Source: Clostridia bacterium (GTDB lineage Bacteria; Bacillota; Clostridia; Oscillospirales; CAG-272). Taken from it: DNA of 27,609 nucleotides. The translations under genes were made by a program, and so were the position numbers. The notes under the pieces are model-generated. The model ran no database searches. It was not told where the DNA came from and was given only the letters and a program-made list of their open reading frames with translations. The stretch is from assembly GCA_017612655.1 (NCBI GenBank), contig JAGAFM010000140.1:1-27609 (forward strand). The letters run 5' to 3'. Positions 7,364 to 15,826 of this stretch are shown piece by piece. Each line of letters begins with the position of its first letter. The first letter of the stretch is position 1.

Positions 7364-8584
7364 ATGTATCAGAAAAAAGAGTGCGTCGCCATGCTGCTTG
7401 CCGGCGGGCAGGGAAGCCGGCTCTATACGCTGACGGAAAAAACAGCGAAACCGGCTGTTCCGTTCGGGGGGAAATACCGGATTATCGATTTTCCTCTTTC
7501 CAACTGCGTCAATTCAGGCCTGGATACGGTCGGAGTCCTGACCCAGTATCAACCGCTTCAGCTTAACGAGTACATCGGAAACGGGCAGCCCTGGGACCTT
7601 GACCGTACGCGCGGCGGGGTGATGGTTCTGCCTCCTTATCAGCGGCAGCAATCTGCCGACTGGTATTCCGGGACCGCCAATGCGATCTTCCAGAATCTTC
7701 AGTTTATCGACCGCTACGACCCGGATTACGTTCTGATTCTGTCCGGAGACCATATCTATAAAATGGACTATGAGGCGATGCTTTCCTTCCACAAGAAGGC
7801 CGGCTCGGACTGCACGATTTCCGTCCTGCAGGTTCCGCTCGCCGAAGCCTCCCGCTTTGGAATCATGAACGCGGATGAAACCGGTCGAATCGTCGAATTC
7901 GAAGAAAAGCCGAAGCATCCGAAATCAACGAACGCCTCTATGGGAATTTACATTTTCGGCACGGATGTGCTGAAGGAATATCTGATTTCGGACGATGCGG
8001 ATCCGAAGTCGACCAAGGATTTCGGGAGAGACATCATTCCGAAAATGCTCGCGGACGGAAAGCGGCTGTTCGCCTATCCCTTTTCGGGATACTGGAAGGA
8101 TGTCGGGACCATTGAGAGCCTCTGGGAAGCGAACATGGATCTGCTTGGGGTGACCCCTTCCTTCGATCTGTTCGACCAGAACTGGAGAATCTACTCGCGT
8201 TCCACCGCACAGCCTCCTCACCTGATCGGTCCGGACGCCTCCCTTTCCAATTCGCTGGTGACGGAGGGGTGCGAAATCTACGGAACCGTGGAAAACTCGG
8301 TTCTTTCAGACGGCGTCATCGTTGAAGCGGGTGCGGTTGTCCGGGAATCGGTCATCATGAGCGGTGCGGTAATCCGGAAAAACGCCTCGGTACGGTATTC
8401 GATCGTGGACAGCGAAACCGTGATCGGCGAAGGCGCCAGAGTGGGCTCTCAGGAGAGTCCGAGGGCTCCCATCGCTGTAGTGGGCGGGAGCCTGGAAATC
8501 CCTCCCGAAACCGTCATAGAAGCAGGAGAAATGGTTAACGCGTCCCGCCTTGACGAAATCCGAAGAGGGGGTGATAAAAGATGA
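7364..8584 (+). CDS. glgC: Glucose-1-phosphate adenylyltransferase, catalytic subunit
   Basis: This enzyme makes ADP-glucose from ATP and glucose-1-phosphate, the committed step of glycogen synthesis. The 406-residue protein has the nucleotidyltransferase loop GGQGSRL (14-20), the catalytic aspartate region SGDHIY (127-132), the sugar-phosphate-binding EEKPK (180-184), and a C-terminal left-handed beta-helix (about 285-385) with hexapeptide-like repeats. ATG 7364 is preferred because GGGAGGAG lies a few bases upstream, rather than a frame that opens 18 bases earlier. The stop overlaps the glgD start as ATGA. In Clostridia, GlgC normally works with GlgD as a heteromer. Confidence 0.96.
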   Translation: MYQKKECVAMLLAGGQGSRLYTLTEKTAKPAVPFGGKYRIIDFPLSNCVNSGLDTVGVLTQYQPLQLNEYIGNGQPWDLDRTRGGVMVLPPYQRQQSADWYSGTANAIFQNLQFIDRYDPDYVLILSGDHIYKMDYEAMLSFHKKAGSDCTISVLQVPLAEASRFGIMNADETGRIVEFEEKPKHPKSTNASMGIYIFGTDVLKEYLISDDADPKSTKDFGRDIIPKMLADGKRLFAYPFSGYWKDVGTIESLWEANMDLLGVTPSFDLFDQNWRIYSRSTAQPPHLIGPDASLSNSLVTEGCEIYGTVENSVLSDGVIVEAGAVVRESVIMSGAVIRKNASVRYSIVDSETVIGEGARVGSQESPRAPIAVVGGSLEIPPETVIEAGEMVNASRLDEIRRGGDKR

Positions 8585-9702
8585 AGGTCGTCGGAATCGT
8601 CTTTGCCAATCTTCATGAGCGGAACATTCCGGAACTGACCGCCGACCGGACCGTCGGCTCCATTCCGTTCGGGTGCAGGTACAGGCTGATTGACTTTACC
8701 CTCTCCAACATGGTCAATTCGGGGATTACGGACATCCGGGTCGCAACTCAGTACAACTACCAGTCCCTGATGGATCACATCGGGTCGGGCAAAAACTGGG
8801 ACCTTGCCCGCCACTCCGGAGGAATCAAGGTTCTGCCGCCTGACAAGCAGGGAAGCCCGGGACACGGCGCATCCCGCCTGGAAACCCTGAAATCCATTCG
8901 GGATAGCCTGTCTTCCATCAAAGCGGACTACCTGATCATGGCAGACTGTGACGGGATCTGCAACATCGACTATTCTGCCATCCTTCAGGATCACATAGAC
9001 CATCACGCCGACATTACGATGATGGTCAAGCGGAGTCCCCTGACCGGAACGCTCGGAAACCGGATCACTCTGGTGGAGTCGGATGAAAACGGCAACATCA
9101 CGGGGCTGGCTAGACAACCGGGGAACCGAAGCGAAGAATACGACATTTTCATGAATGTCGCCGTCATCTCCGGGCAGTATCTTCGCCTGATTCTCCAGGA
9201 AGCCTTTTCCAGGGACTACCACTCCCTCACCATGGATATCATGATGAAACAGATCGGGAATTACGTCTACCGGGTGTTCCGGTATGACGGAACCTTTGCG
9301 TTTATCAATTCCCTTCAGGACTATTTCTCCTACTCCATGAAGCTTCTTGCGGACGGTTCCTTCCGGCATGCCCTGTTCGGTATCCCGGAAAGGCCGATTT
9401 TAACCAAGGTTCACAACTCCCCTCCGACCAGATACCTGGAAGGCGCAACCGTACGGAACTCGCTGGTCGCGGACGGATGCTGCATTGAAGGGGTTGTTGA
9501 GAACAGTGTCCTCTTCCGTGGCGTTCATATCGGGAAAAACGCCGTGGTGAGGAACAGCATCCTCTTTCAGAACGACCGGGTCGGACCGGGCTGTTCCCTG
9601 AATTACCTGATTGCCGACAAAAATGCAGTCCTTCAGGAAGGATGCGTCCTCTCGGGTCATCCTCTGAAGCCGTTCTTTATCGCCAAGAGCGAAGTGCTGT
9701 AG
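8581..9702 (+). CDS. glgD: Glucose-1-phosphate adenylyltransferase, regulatory subunit GlgD
   Basis: This 373-residue paralogue of GlgC keeps the fold, including IPFGCRYRLIDFTLSNMVNSG (about 28-48) and the C-terminal beta-helix, but lacks the catalytic loop: where GlgC has GGQGSRL, it has NLHERNIPELT. It should therefore be a non-catalytic partner that modulates GlgC. The ATG lies inside the ATGA overlap with glgC, so the two are translationally coupled, which suits a 1:1 complex. Confidence 0.93.
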   Translation: MKVVGIVFANLHERNIPELTADRTVGSIPFGCRYRLIDFTLSNMVNSGITDIRVATQYNYQSLMDHIGSGKNWDLARHSGGIKVLPPDKQGSPGHGASRLETLKSIRDSLSSIKADYLIMADCDGICNIDYSAILQDHIDHHADITMMVKRSPLTGTLGNRITLVESDENGNITGLARQPGNRSEEYDIFMNVAVISGQYLRLILQEAFSRDYHSLTMDIMMKQIGNYVYRVFRYDGTFAFINSLQDYFSYSMKLLADGSFRHALFGIPERPILTKVHNSPPTRYLEGATVRNSLVADGCCIEGVVENSVLFRGVHIGKNAVVRNSILFQNDRVGPGCSLNYLIADKNAVLQEGCVLSGHPLKPFFIAKSEVL

Positions 9703-9765
9703 TCCCCCGCCGAAGCGTTTCAGACGCACTTGCCGCGCGGATTTTCGGGAAAGGAAGTGGGAATC

Positions 9766-11193
9766 GTGAAAGTACTGTTTGTGGGAGCAGAGGCTCTCCC
9801 GTTCGTTTCAACCGGAGGACTCGGGGATGTGATGGGGTCCCTCCCCGCCGCACTGAAGCGGGAAGAGGACATGGATCTGCGCGTTGTCATCCCCCTGTAT
9901 CAGTCCGTGTCCGAAAAATACCGGGAAAAGATGACGAAAGTTGCCGAGTTCGGGGTCCAGCTGTCCTGGAGAAACCAGAACTGCACGCTGTGGAGCTATG
10001 ATCTGGACGGGGTCATTTACTATTTCATTGATAATTCCTATTACTTTACCAGGGGAAACTTGTACGGCAATTTCGACGACGGAGAAAGGTTTGCCTTTTT
10101 CTGCATGGCGGTCATGGAAATGATGCCCCGGATCGGCTTCTTCCCGGATATTCTCCATGCGCACGACTGGCAGAGCGCCCTGACGGTAATCTATCTTCGG
10201 ACCAAGTACAACTGGCTGGAGGAATACCGCTCCATCCGGACGATCTACACCATTCACAATATCGAGTATCAGGGCATCTACGATTTTGCAATTCTCGGGG
10301 ACGTGTTCGGCCTGTCCGATTATGAACATTCCATCGTGGAATATAACGGTCTGATCAATCTGACAAAAGGCGCCATTGTATGCTGCGATAAACTTTCAAC
10401 GGTGAGCCGCCGGTACGCGGAGGAAATTCAGACGGACTACTATGCCTCCGGCCTTCAGTACGTGCTTCGCATGTATTCCGGAAAGATCACGGGGATTGTC
10501 AACGGAATCGATACGGATTATTACAACCCCGGAAACGACCCGGATATTCTTGTCAATTACGGTGTTTCTGACGCGGAGAAGGGAAAAGCCGACAACAAGG
10601 CGGAGCTTCAGCGTCTTTTCGGCCTTCCGGAGTCGCCCTCCGTCCCCGTGATCGCCATGGTTTCGCGGCTTGCCTCCCACAAGGGATTCGATCTGGTGCG
10701 ATACGCGATGGAGCGGATTCTCGAGAAACCGGTACAGTTTGTTCTCCTGGGAACGGGAGAATCCGGACTGGAGGCGTTTTTCGAAAGCGTCGCGCGGCTG
10801 CATCCGGATCGGGTCGGGGTCATGTTTGCATTCAACAAGGCCCTGTCCAAACAGATTTACGCAGGAGCCGATCTGTTTTTGATGCCTTCAAAAAGCGAAC
10901 CGTGCGGACTCGCTCAGATGATCGCATCCCGATATGGTGCGATCCCCATTGTCCGGGAGGTGGGAGGCCTCTACGATACCATTCATGCGTTCGATCCCAC
11001 CACGGGAACAGGGAACGGGGTGACGTTCTATTCCTACGATGCCATGGATATGCTGGACGCGGTTCACCGGGCACTGAATCTGTACGAAGACCGTGAGTCA
11101 TGGGCGGTTCTTCGCAGAAACGCCATGGAAATGGATTTTTCCTGGAACGCTTCCGCCAAACAGTATCTCTCCCTCTATCACCAGTTTTTTTAG
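9766..11193 (+). CDS. glgA: Glycogen synthase (ADP-glucose dependent, GT5)
   Basis: It transfers glucose from ADP-glucose to the growing alpha-1,4-glucan. The 475-residue protein has a GT-B fold: an N-terminal domain starting KVLFVGAEALPF, the central HAHDWQ motif (131-136), SRLASHKG (300-307) with phosphate-binding R301 and K306, and SEPCGL (377-382) carrying the conserved glutamate. The usual KxGGL motif is STGGL, with Ser15 in the place of the lysine. The start is GTG 9766, with AAGGAAG about eight bases upstream. A frame opening at 9730 has no such site and adds 12 atypical residues. The 63-bp gap after glgD holds no visible terminator. Confidence 0.95.
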   Translation: MKVLFVGAEALPFVSTGGLGDVMGSLPAALKREEDMDLRVVIPLYQSVSEKYREKMTKVAEFGVQLSWRNQNCTLWSYDLDGVIYYFIDNSYYFTRGNLYGNFDDGERFAFFCMAVMEMMPRIGFFPDILHAHDWQSALTVIYLRTKYNWLEEYRSIRTIYTIHNIEYQGIYDFAILGDVFGLSDYEHSIVEYNGLINLTKGAIVCCDKLSTVSRRYAEEIQTDYYASGLQYVLRMYSGKITGIVNGIDTDYYNPGNDPDILVNYGVSDAEKGKADNKAELQRLFGLPESPSVPVIAMVSRLASHKGFDLVRYAMERILEKPVQFVLLGTGESGLEAFFESVARLHPDRVGVMFAFNKALSKQIYAGADLFLMPSKSEPCGLAQMIASRYGAIPIVREVGGLYDTIHAFDPTTGTGNGVTFYSYDAMDMLDAVHRALNLYEDRESWAVLRRNAMEMDFSWNASAKQYLSLYHQFF

Positions 11194-11235
11194 CATCTTC
11201 CCGGTATTTCAACAATAATGAAAGTGTGGTAGCCA

Positions 11236-13674
11236 ATGTTCAGCAACGGTGCCTCCGCTGTCCGCAGCGCAATCGAAGAAAAACTTGCTCACTGTTTCGG
11301 CGTCTCTTCCGAAGAAGCCAGCGAAAAACAGCTTTACGAAGCCGTCATCCTGACCGTTCGGGAACTTCTGTCGGAAAAGCGTTCCTCCTTCAAGGAAGCA
11401 GTAAAGAAGGAATCCGGAAAAACCCTGTACTACCTGTGCATGGAGTTTCTGGTCGGTCCTTCTCTGAAGAATCATCTGAATAACCTTGGTCTGACCGCGG
11501 CGTATGCGGAAGCGCTTCAGTCTCTCGGCTTTGATCTGGATGCGATCTGCAGTCGGGAACCGGACCCCGGACTCGGGAACGGAGGACTCGGCAGACTCGC
11601 CGCCTGCTATCTGGATGCCCTGACGACTCTCGACTATCCCGCCCGCGGCTTCTCAATCCTGTACGAATTCGGACTGTTCCGCCAGAAACTGGTGAACGGG
11701 GAACAAGTGGAACTTCCGGACAACTGGCTCCCGGAAGGGGAAGTCTGGCTGGTTCCGCGAAACGACAGAGCATGCACGGTTCGGTTCGGAGGACGGGTGG
11801 TCGAGACCTGGAACAACGAAAAGTGCGATATCTCTTACGAGAACTGCGAGGAAATCCAGGCGGTCCCGTACGATATGATGATTTCCGGGGCGGACTGCAG
11901 CGCAGTGAATATTCTGCGGCTTTGGCGCGCAAAGAGCGTCTGCGATATGAATATGCGCCTCTTTTCCCAGGGGGCGTATCTGCAGGCCGTGGAGCAGAAC
12001 ACCAATGCGGAAATCATTTCCAAGGTGCTTTACCCCGCCGACAATCACATGGAGGGGAAACTGCTTCGGCTGACGCAGCAGTATTTCCTGGTCAGCGCCT
12101 CCTTAAACAGCATCCTGGATGATCATCTTCGCAGGTACGGATCTCTCTGGAATCTGCCCGACAAGGTGGCAATCCATGTCAACGATACCCATCCCGCTCT
12201 GGTTATTCCGGAACTGATGCGCGTCCTGATAGACGTTTACAGTTATCCCTGGGAGCGCGCCTGGGATGTGGTAAACCGCGTCATCACGTATACCAACCAC
12301 ACGGTTATGCCCGAAGCCCTGGAATGTTGGAATGAAGACCTGTTTCGGCTCCGCCTTCCGCGGATTTACGACATTGTCAAAGAAATCAATCGCCGATTCT
12401 GCGCCGATCTCTGGAAGTGCTACCCCGGGGACTGGGACAGAATCTCCCGAATGGCCATCATCGGGTACGGTTCCGTACGGATGGCAAATCTGTCGGTGGT
12501 GGCTTCCCATACCGTCAACGGGGTTTCGAAGCTCCACTCGGAGATTCTGACCAAAACAGTCTTTCACGACTACTACAAACTGACTCCTGAGAAGTTTACC
12601 AACGTGACGAACGGAATTGCGCACCGCCGGTGGCTTTGCGGAGCCAATCCGCTTCTTGCCGGTCTTTTGGACGAAACCATCGGGCCTGCCTACCGAAAAA
12701 AGCCGGAAGCGCTGTCGGAGTTTCTTCGCTACAGGGAGAACGCGGACGTTCTTTCCCGTTTTGCGGAAATCAAACGCGAGAACAAGATCCGTTTTGCCCG
12801 TCTCGTCGAAAAGAGGAGCGGAATCCTTCTGGATCCGGATTCCGTCTTTGACGTTCAGGTCAAGCGCCTTCATGAATACAAGCGCCAGCTTCTGAATGTT
12901 CTGAGGATTATCTCTCTCTATCTGGATCTTCTGGACGATCCGGATCGCCCGTTTACCCCGCAGACGTTCATCTTCGGCGCGAAAGCCGCTCCCGGTTACG
13001 CAATCGCGAAGCGGACGATCCGTCTGATCTGCGATCTTTCCGCTGAAATTGAGAAGAATCCGAGGATCCGGGAAAAACTGCGCGTCGTCTTTATGGAGGA
13101 ATACAACGTTTCGCTCGCGGAAATCCTGATTCCGTCCGCGGATGTCAGCGAACAGATCTCTCTCGCCGGAAAAGAAGCCTCCGGAACCGGTAACATGAAG
13201 CTGATGATCAATGGCGCCGTTACGATCGGGACTCTGGACGGGGCAAATGTGGAAATACTGGAAAGCGTCGGCGAAGATAATATGTATCTTTTCGGGATGA
13301 CGGCCGGAGAGGTGGAGGAGCTTTGGAGACGGGGCTACCAGTCCACGACCTATTACATCGGTTCCGAAAAGCTTCGTCGAACCGTAGATGCACTGGTACG
13401 GGGCTTTAACGGAATCTCCTACCGGGACTTCGCCGAGTATCTGGTCGCCGGTCAGGGAATCGCCGATCCTTACATGTGTCTGGCCGATTACGATTCCTAC
13501 TGCAGTGTCCATGAAAGAATGATACGGGATTATGCCGACCGGAACCGCTGGACGAAAACGGCCTTGTCCAACACGGCCTGTTCCGGTCCGTTCGCAGCCG
13601 ATCGGGCGATCAGGGAATATGCGGATTCCATCTGGCACATCCGACCCGTTTCCGCCGAAGGAGTTTCCCGATGA
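11236..13674 (+). CDS. glgP: Glycogen/starch phosphorylase (GT35)
   Basis: The enzyme degrades alpha-1,4-glucan with phosphate to glucose-1-phosphate. At 812 residues it is of normal length. EPDPGLGNGGLGRLA (about 110-124) is the family signature. The pyridoxal-phosphate lysine is K655 in EASGTGNMK, followed by a conserved GTLDGANVEI stretch. Start ATG 11236 has only a weak ribosome binding site, so translation may depend on ribosomes coming from glgA, which ends 42 bp upstream. The stop overlaps the next start as ATGA. Confidence 0.97.
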   Translation: MFSNGASAVRSAIEEKLAHCFGVSSEEASEKQLYEAVILTVRELLSEKRSSFKEAVKKESGKTLYYLCMEFLVGPSLKNHLNNLGLTAAYAEALQSLGFDLDAICSREPDPGLGNGGLGRLAACYLDALTTLDYPARGFSILYEFGLFRQKLVNGEQVELPDNWLPEGEVWLVPRNDRACTVRFGGRVVETWNNEKCDISYENCEEIQAVPYDMMISGADCSAVNILRLWRAKSVCDMNMRLFSQGAYLQAVEQNTNAEIISKVLYPADNHMEGKLLRLTQQYFLVSASLNSILDDHLRRYGSLWNLPDKVAIHVNDTHPALVIPELMRVLIDVYSYPWERAWDVVNRVITYTNHTVMPEALECWNEDLFRLRLPRIYDIVKEINRRFCADLWKCYPGDWDRISRMAIIGYGSVRMANLSVVASHTVNGVSKLHSEILTKTVFHDYYKLTPEKFTNVTNGIAHRRWLCGANPLLAGLLDETIGPAYRKKPEALSEFLRYRENADVLSRFAEIKRENKIRFARLVEKRSGILLDPDSVFDVQVKRLHEYKRQLLNVLRIISLYLDLLDDPDRPFTPQTFIFGAKAAPGYAIAKRTIRLICDLSAEIEKNPRIREKLRVVFMEEYNVSLAEILIPSADVSEQISLAGKEASGTGNMKLMINGAVTIGTLDGANVEILESVGEDNMYLFGMTAGEVEELWRRGYQSTTYYIGSEKLRRTVDALVRGFNGISYRDFAEYLVAGQGIADPYMCLADYDSYCSVHERMIRDYADRNRWTKTALSNTACSGPFAADRAIREYADSIWHIRPVSAEGVSR

Positions 13675-15647
13675 TTCTTGCTTCGGATCTTACGACATCC
13701 CCCGAGGCGGCCAGAAGAGAACGGTCCCATCTTACCGGTCAAACTGTGGAAGGAGAGGTACTGATCCTCTCCCTTTCCTGTAATGGAGAACCGCTCATCC
13801 GGGATGTCTGTTCCCTGAATGACCGGTTGGAAATGGATGTCTGCCTGCCGCCGGATCTGGGCGCTTCGGAAGGCATTCTCCGGATCGAACGGGATGACGA
13901 CGGGGCGATTCTCCGCTTCCCGATTGCGAACTGCGGAGCCGGGCGGTTTACTGCCTCGCTTCAGGCGTCCTCTCTCTGCCAGGGAGAAGAGTCCGGACTG
14001 TTCTTTTACCGGATGGAATTTGAGACCGTCCGGGGTCACTGCTTTTTTTGCAAGGATCCTGTGCGGCCTTTCCCGGTTCTCCGGTTTGAGGATCGGGAGA
14101 TCTCTTCGTTTCAGTTGACAGTGACTTCTCCGGGGTATCGGACCCCTGAGTGGGCCCGGGGCGGAATCCTTTATCAGGTCTTTGTCGACCGATTCTGCCG
14201 GGGCAGTGAAAGAATGGAACAATACGGCGTTTCCGTTCCCCGCAGGAAGGACGCGCTGTACAATCCGGACTGGGAGAACGGGGTCCCCCAGCACGCCGAG
14301 AGACCGGGCGGAGAGGTCCCGAACAACGAGTTTTTCGGCGGAACGCTCTGGGGTGTTGCGCAGAAGCTCCCCTATCTTGCTTCGCTGGGCGTGAACATCC
14401 TTTATCTTTCTCCCGTGTTTCAGGCTTACTCCAATCACAAGTATGACACCGGGGATTATGAACGGATCGACCCCGGTTTCGGCGGCGACGACGCCCTGGA
14501 TGATCTGATCCGCGAAGCGGAACGGTTCAGAATCCGGATCGTGTTGGACGGTGTGTTCAATCATACCGGGGACGACAGCCGGTATTTCAACCGGAAAGGG
14601 ACCTATCCGGATACCGGAGCCTGCCAGTCCCGGGAGTCTCCCTATTTCGGCTGGTACCGCTTTCAATCCTACCCGGATCGGTATGACTGCTGGTGGGGCG
14701 TCAAAACACTCCCAGCGATCCGGAGCGGTTCCGATTCCGTCCGGGAGTATTTCTGCGGAGAAAACGGAATAATAGCACACTGGATGAGAAAAGGGATCTG
14801 GGGATGGCGTCTGGACGTGGCGGACGAACTCGCGGATTCGTTCCTCTTTGCGGTCCGTTCCCGCGTCAAATCGGAAAACCCGGATGCTCTCCTCTGGGGT
14901 GAGGTTTGGGAGGACGCCTCCTTTAAGGTCGCATACGGAAAAAGGAGACGGTATTTCCGCGGAAAACAGCTGGATTCCGTCATGAACTATCCGTTCCGGA
15001 AGGGAATCCTGGAGTATCTCCGCACGGGGAATTGCTCGGGGCTGTCCGAAACCGTGGAAGTCCTTCTCCGCCATTATCCGGACGGGGCAGTTCGCATGAT
15101 GATGAATCTTCTGGGCACCCACGATACGGAACGAATCCTTACCGCGCTTGCAGGATCGGAAGCGGGAAACAGAACCAACGACGAGCTGGCGGAAGAATCC
15201 CTCTCGGAAGAGGAGAAACGCACCGGGGTTCAGCTTCTGATGACCGCCTCCCTTCTTCAGTTTACCCTCCCGGGGATTCCCTGTATCTATTACGGGGACG
15301 AGGTCGGAGCGGAGGGCTACGGAGATCCCCTGAACAGGAAACCGTTTCCCTGGGGGAAGGAAAACAGGGATCTACAGGAGTGGTATCGCAGGCTGGGAAG
15401 AATCCGCAGGGGTCACCCCTGCTTTTCGGACGGTATCTACCGGCTGATTACGGCAGGAAACGGCATTTTTCATTTTGCGCTTACCGATTCCGCCGAGCAT
15501 CTGGAGATCTGTGTGAACCGCGGTACGGAAACCTATTCGCTCCCGTACGGATACCGGGATCTTTTTTCGGAAACGGAACATGCCTGCGGCGGAGCCGTTT
15601 CCCCCGGATCCTTCCTGCTGCTGCAGAAACGCGGAACGGCATTCTGA
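13671..15647 (+). CDS. GH13 alpha-amylase-family enzyme, neopullulanase-like
   Basis: This 658-residue glycoside hydrolase probably hydrolyses alpha-1,4 (and perhaps alpha-1,6) bonds in glycogen or maltodextrins. The N-terminal beta-rich domain (about 1-150) looks like the module found before the barrel in neopullulanase and cyclomaltodextrinase types. The barrel follows, with DGVFNH (293-298), GWRLD with nucleophile D382, WGEVW with acid/base E411, and GTHD with D485. There is no signal peptide, so it acts inside the cell. The ATG overlaps the glgP stop. Its place at the operon end suggests that it trims limit dextrins left by the phosphorylase, which is inference. Confidence 0.9.
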   Translation: MILASDLTTSPEAARRERSHLTGQTVEGEVLILSLSCNGEPLIRDVCSLNDRLEMDVCLPPDLGASEGILRIERDDDGAILRFPIANCGAGRFTASLQASSLCQGEESGLFFYRMEFETVRGHCFFCKDPVRPFPVLRFEDREISSFQLTVTSPGYRTPEWARGGILYQVFVDRFCRGSERMEQYGVSVPRRKDALYNPDWENGVPQHAERPGGEVPNNEFFGGTLWGVAQKLPYLASLGVNILYLSPVFQAYSNHKYDTGDYERIDPGFGGDDALDDLIREAERFRIRIVLDGVFNHTGDDSRYFNRKGTYPDTGACQSRESPYFGWYRFQSYPDRYDCWWGVKTLPAIRSGSDSVREYFCGENGIIAHWMRKGIWGWRLDVADELADSFLFAVRSRVKSENPDALLWGEVWEDASFKVAYGKRRRYFRGKQLDSVMNYPFRKGILEYLRTGNCSGLSETVEVLLRHYPDGAVRMMMNLLGTHDTERILTALAGSEAGNRTNDELAEESLSEEEKRTGVQLLMTASLLQFTLPGIPCIYYGDEVGAEGYGDPLNRKPFPWGKENRDLQEWYRRLGRIRRGHPCFSDGIYRLITAGNGIFHFALTDSAEHLEICVNRGTETYSLPYGYRDLFSETEHACGGAVSPGSFLLLQKRGTAF

Positions 15648-15687
15648 CCGCCTTCCGAAAAGCGGAAGCCCCCAGACAATCGCGGCT

Positions 15688-15716
15688 GTTCGGGGAAAAG
15701 CCCGAACGGATCTTTT
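15688..15716 (+). terminator. Terminator of the glycogen operon
   Basis: A hairpin GTTCGGG-gaaaag-CCCGAAC (15688-15707) is followed by CTTTT at 15712-15716. A smaller hairpin, CTTCCG-AAAAG-CGGAAG, lies just after the stop codon at about 15652-15668. Together they probably end the transcript before typA. The T-run is short. Confidence 0.5.
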
Positions 15717-15747
15717 GCGAGGAAACGAAAAAAAGAAGCAAAAGCCC

Positions 15748-15776
15748 TTTTCAGATTGCAGAAAACGTGATACAAT
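15748..15776 (+). promoter_or_regulatory. Probable promoter for typA
   Basis: The boxes are TTTTCA (15748-15753) and TACAAT (15771-15776) with a 17-base spacer. The -35 matches the consensus at four of six positions and the -10 at five of six. Confidence 0.5.
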
Positions 15777-15826
15777 ACGCCCTTGTGGGTTAACTTTGAG
15801 TAATACGATAATTGGAGGCGGTACCC

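Noticed and set aside
12103..13638. A 511-codon open frame on the minus strand opposite glgP
   Set aside because: It is antisense to a clear phosphorylase with intact motifs and shows no recognisable protein features; long shadows arise from codon bias in this genome.
13530..15122. A 530-codon open frame on the minus strand opposite the GH13 gene
   Set aside because: It lacks any family resemblance or ribosome binding site support and is antisense to an enzyme with all catalytic residues.
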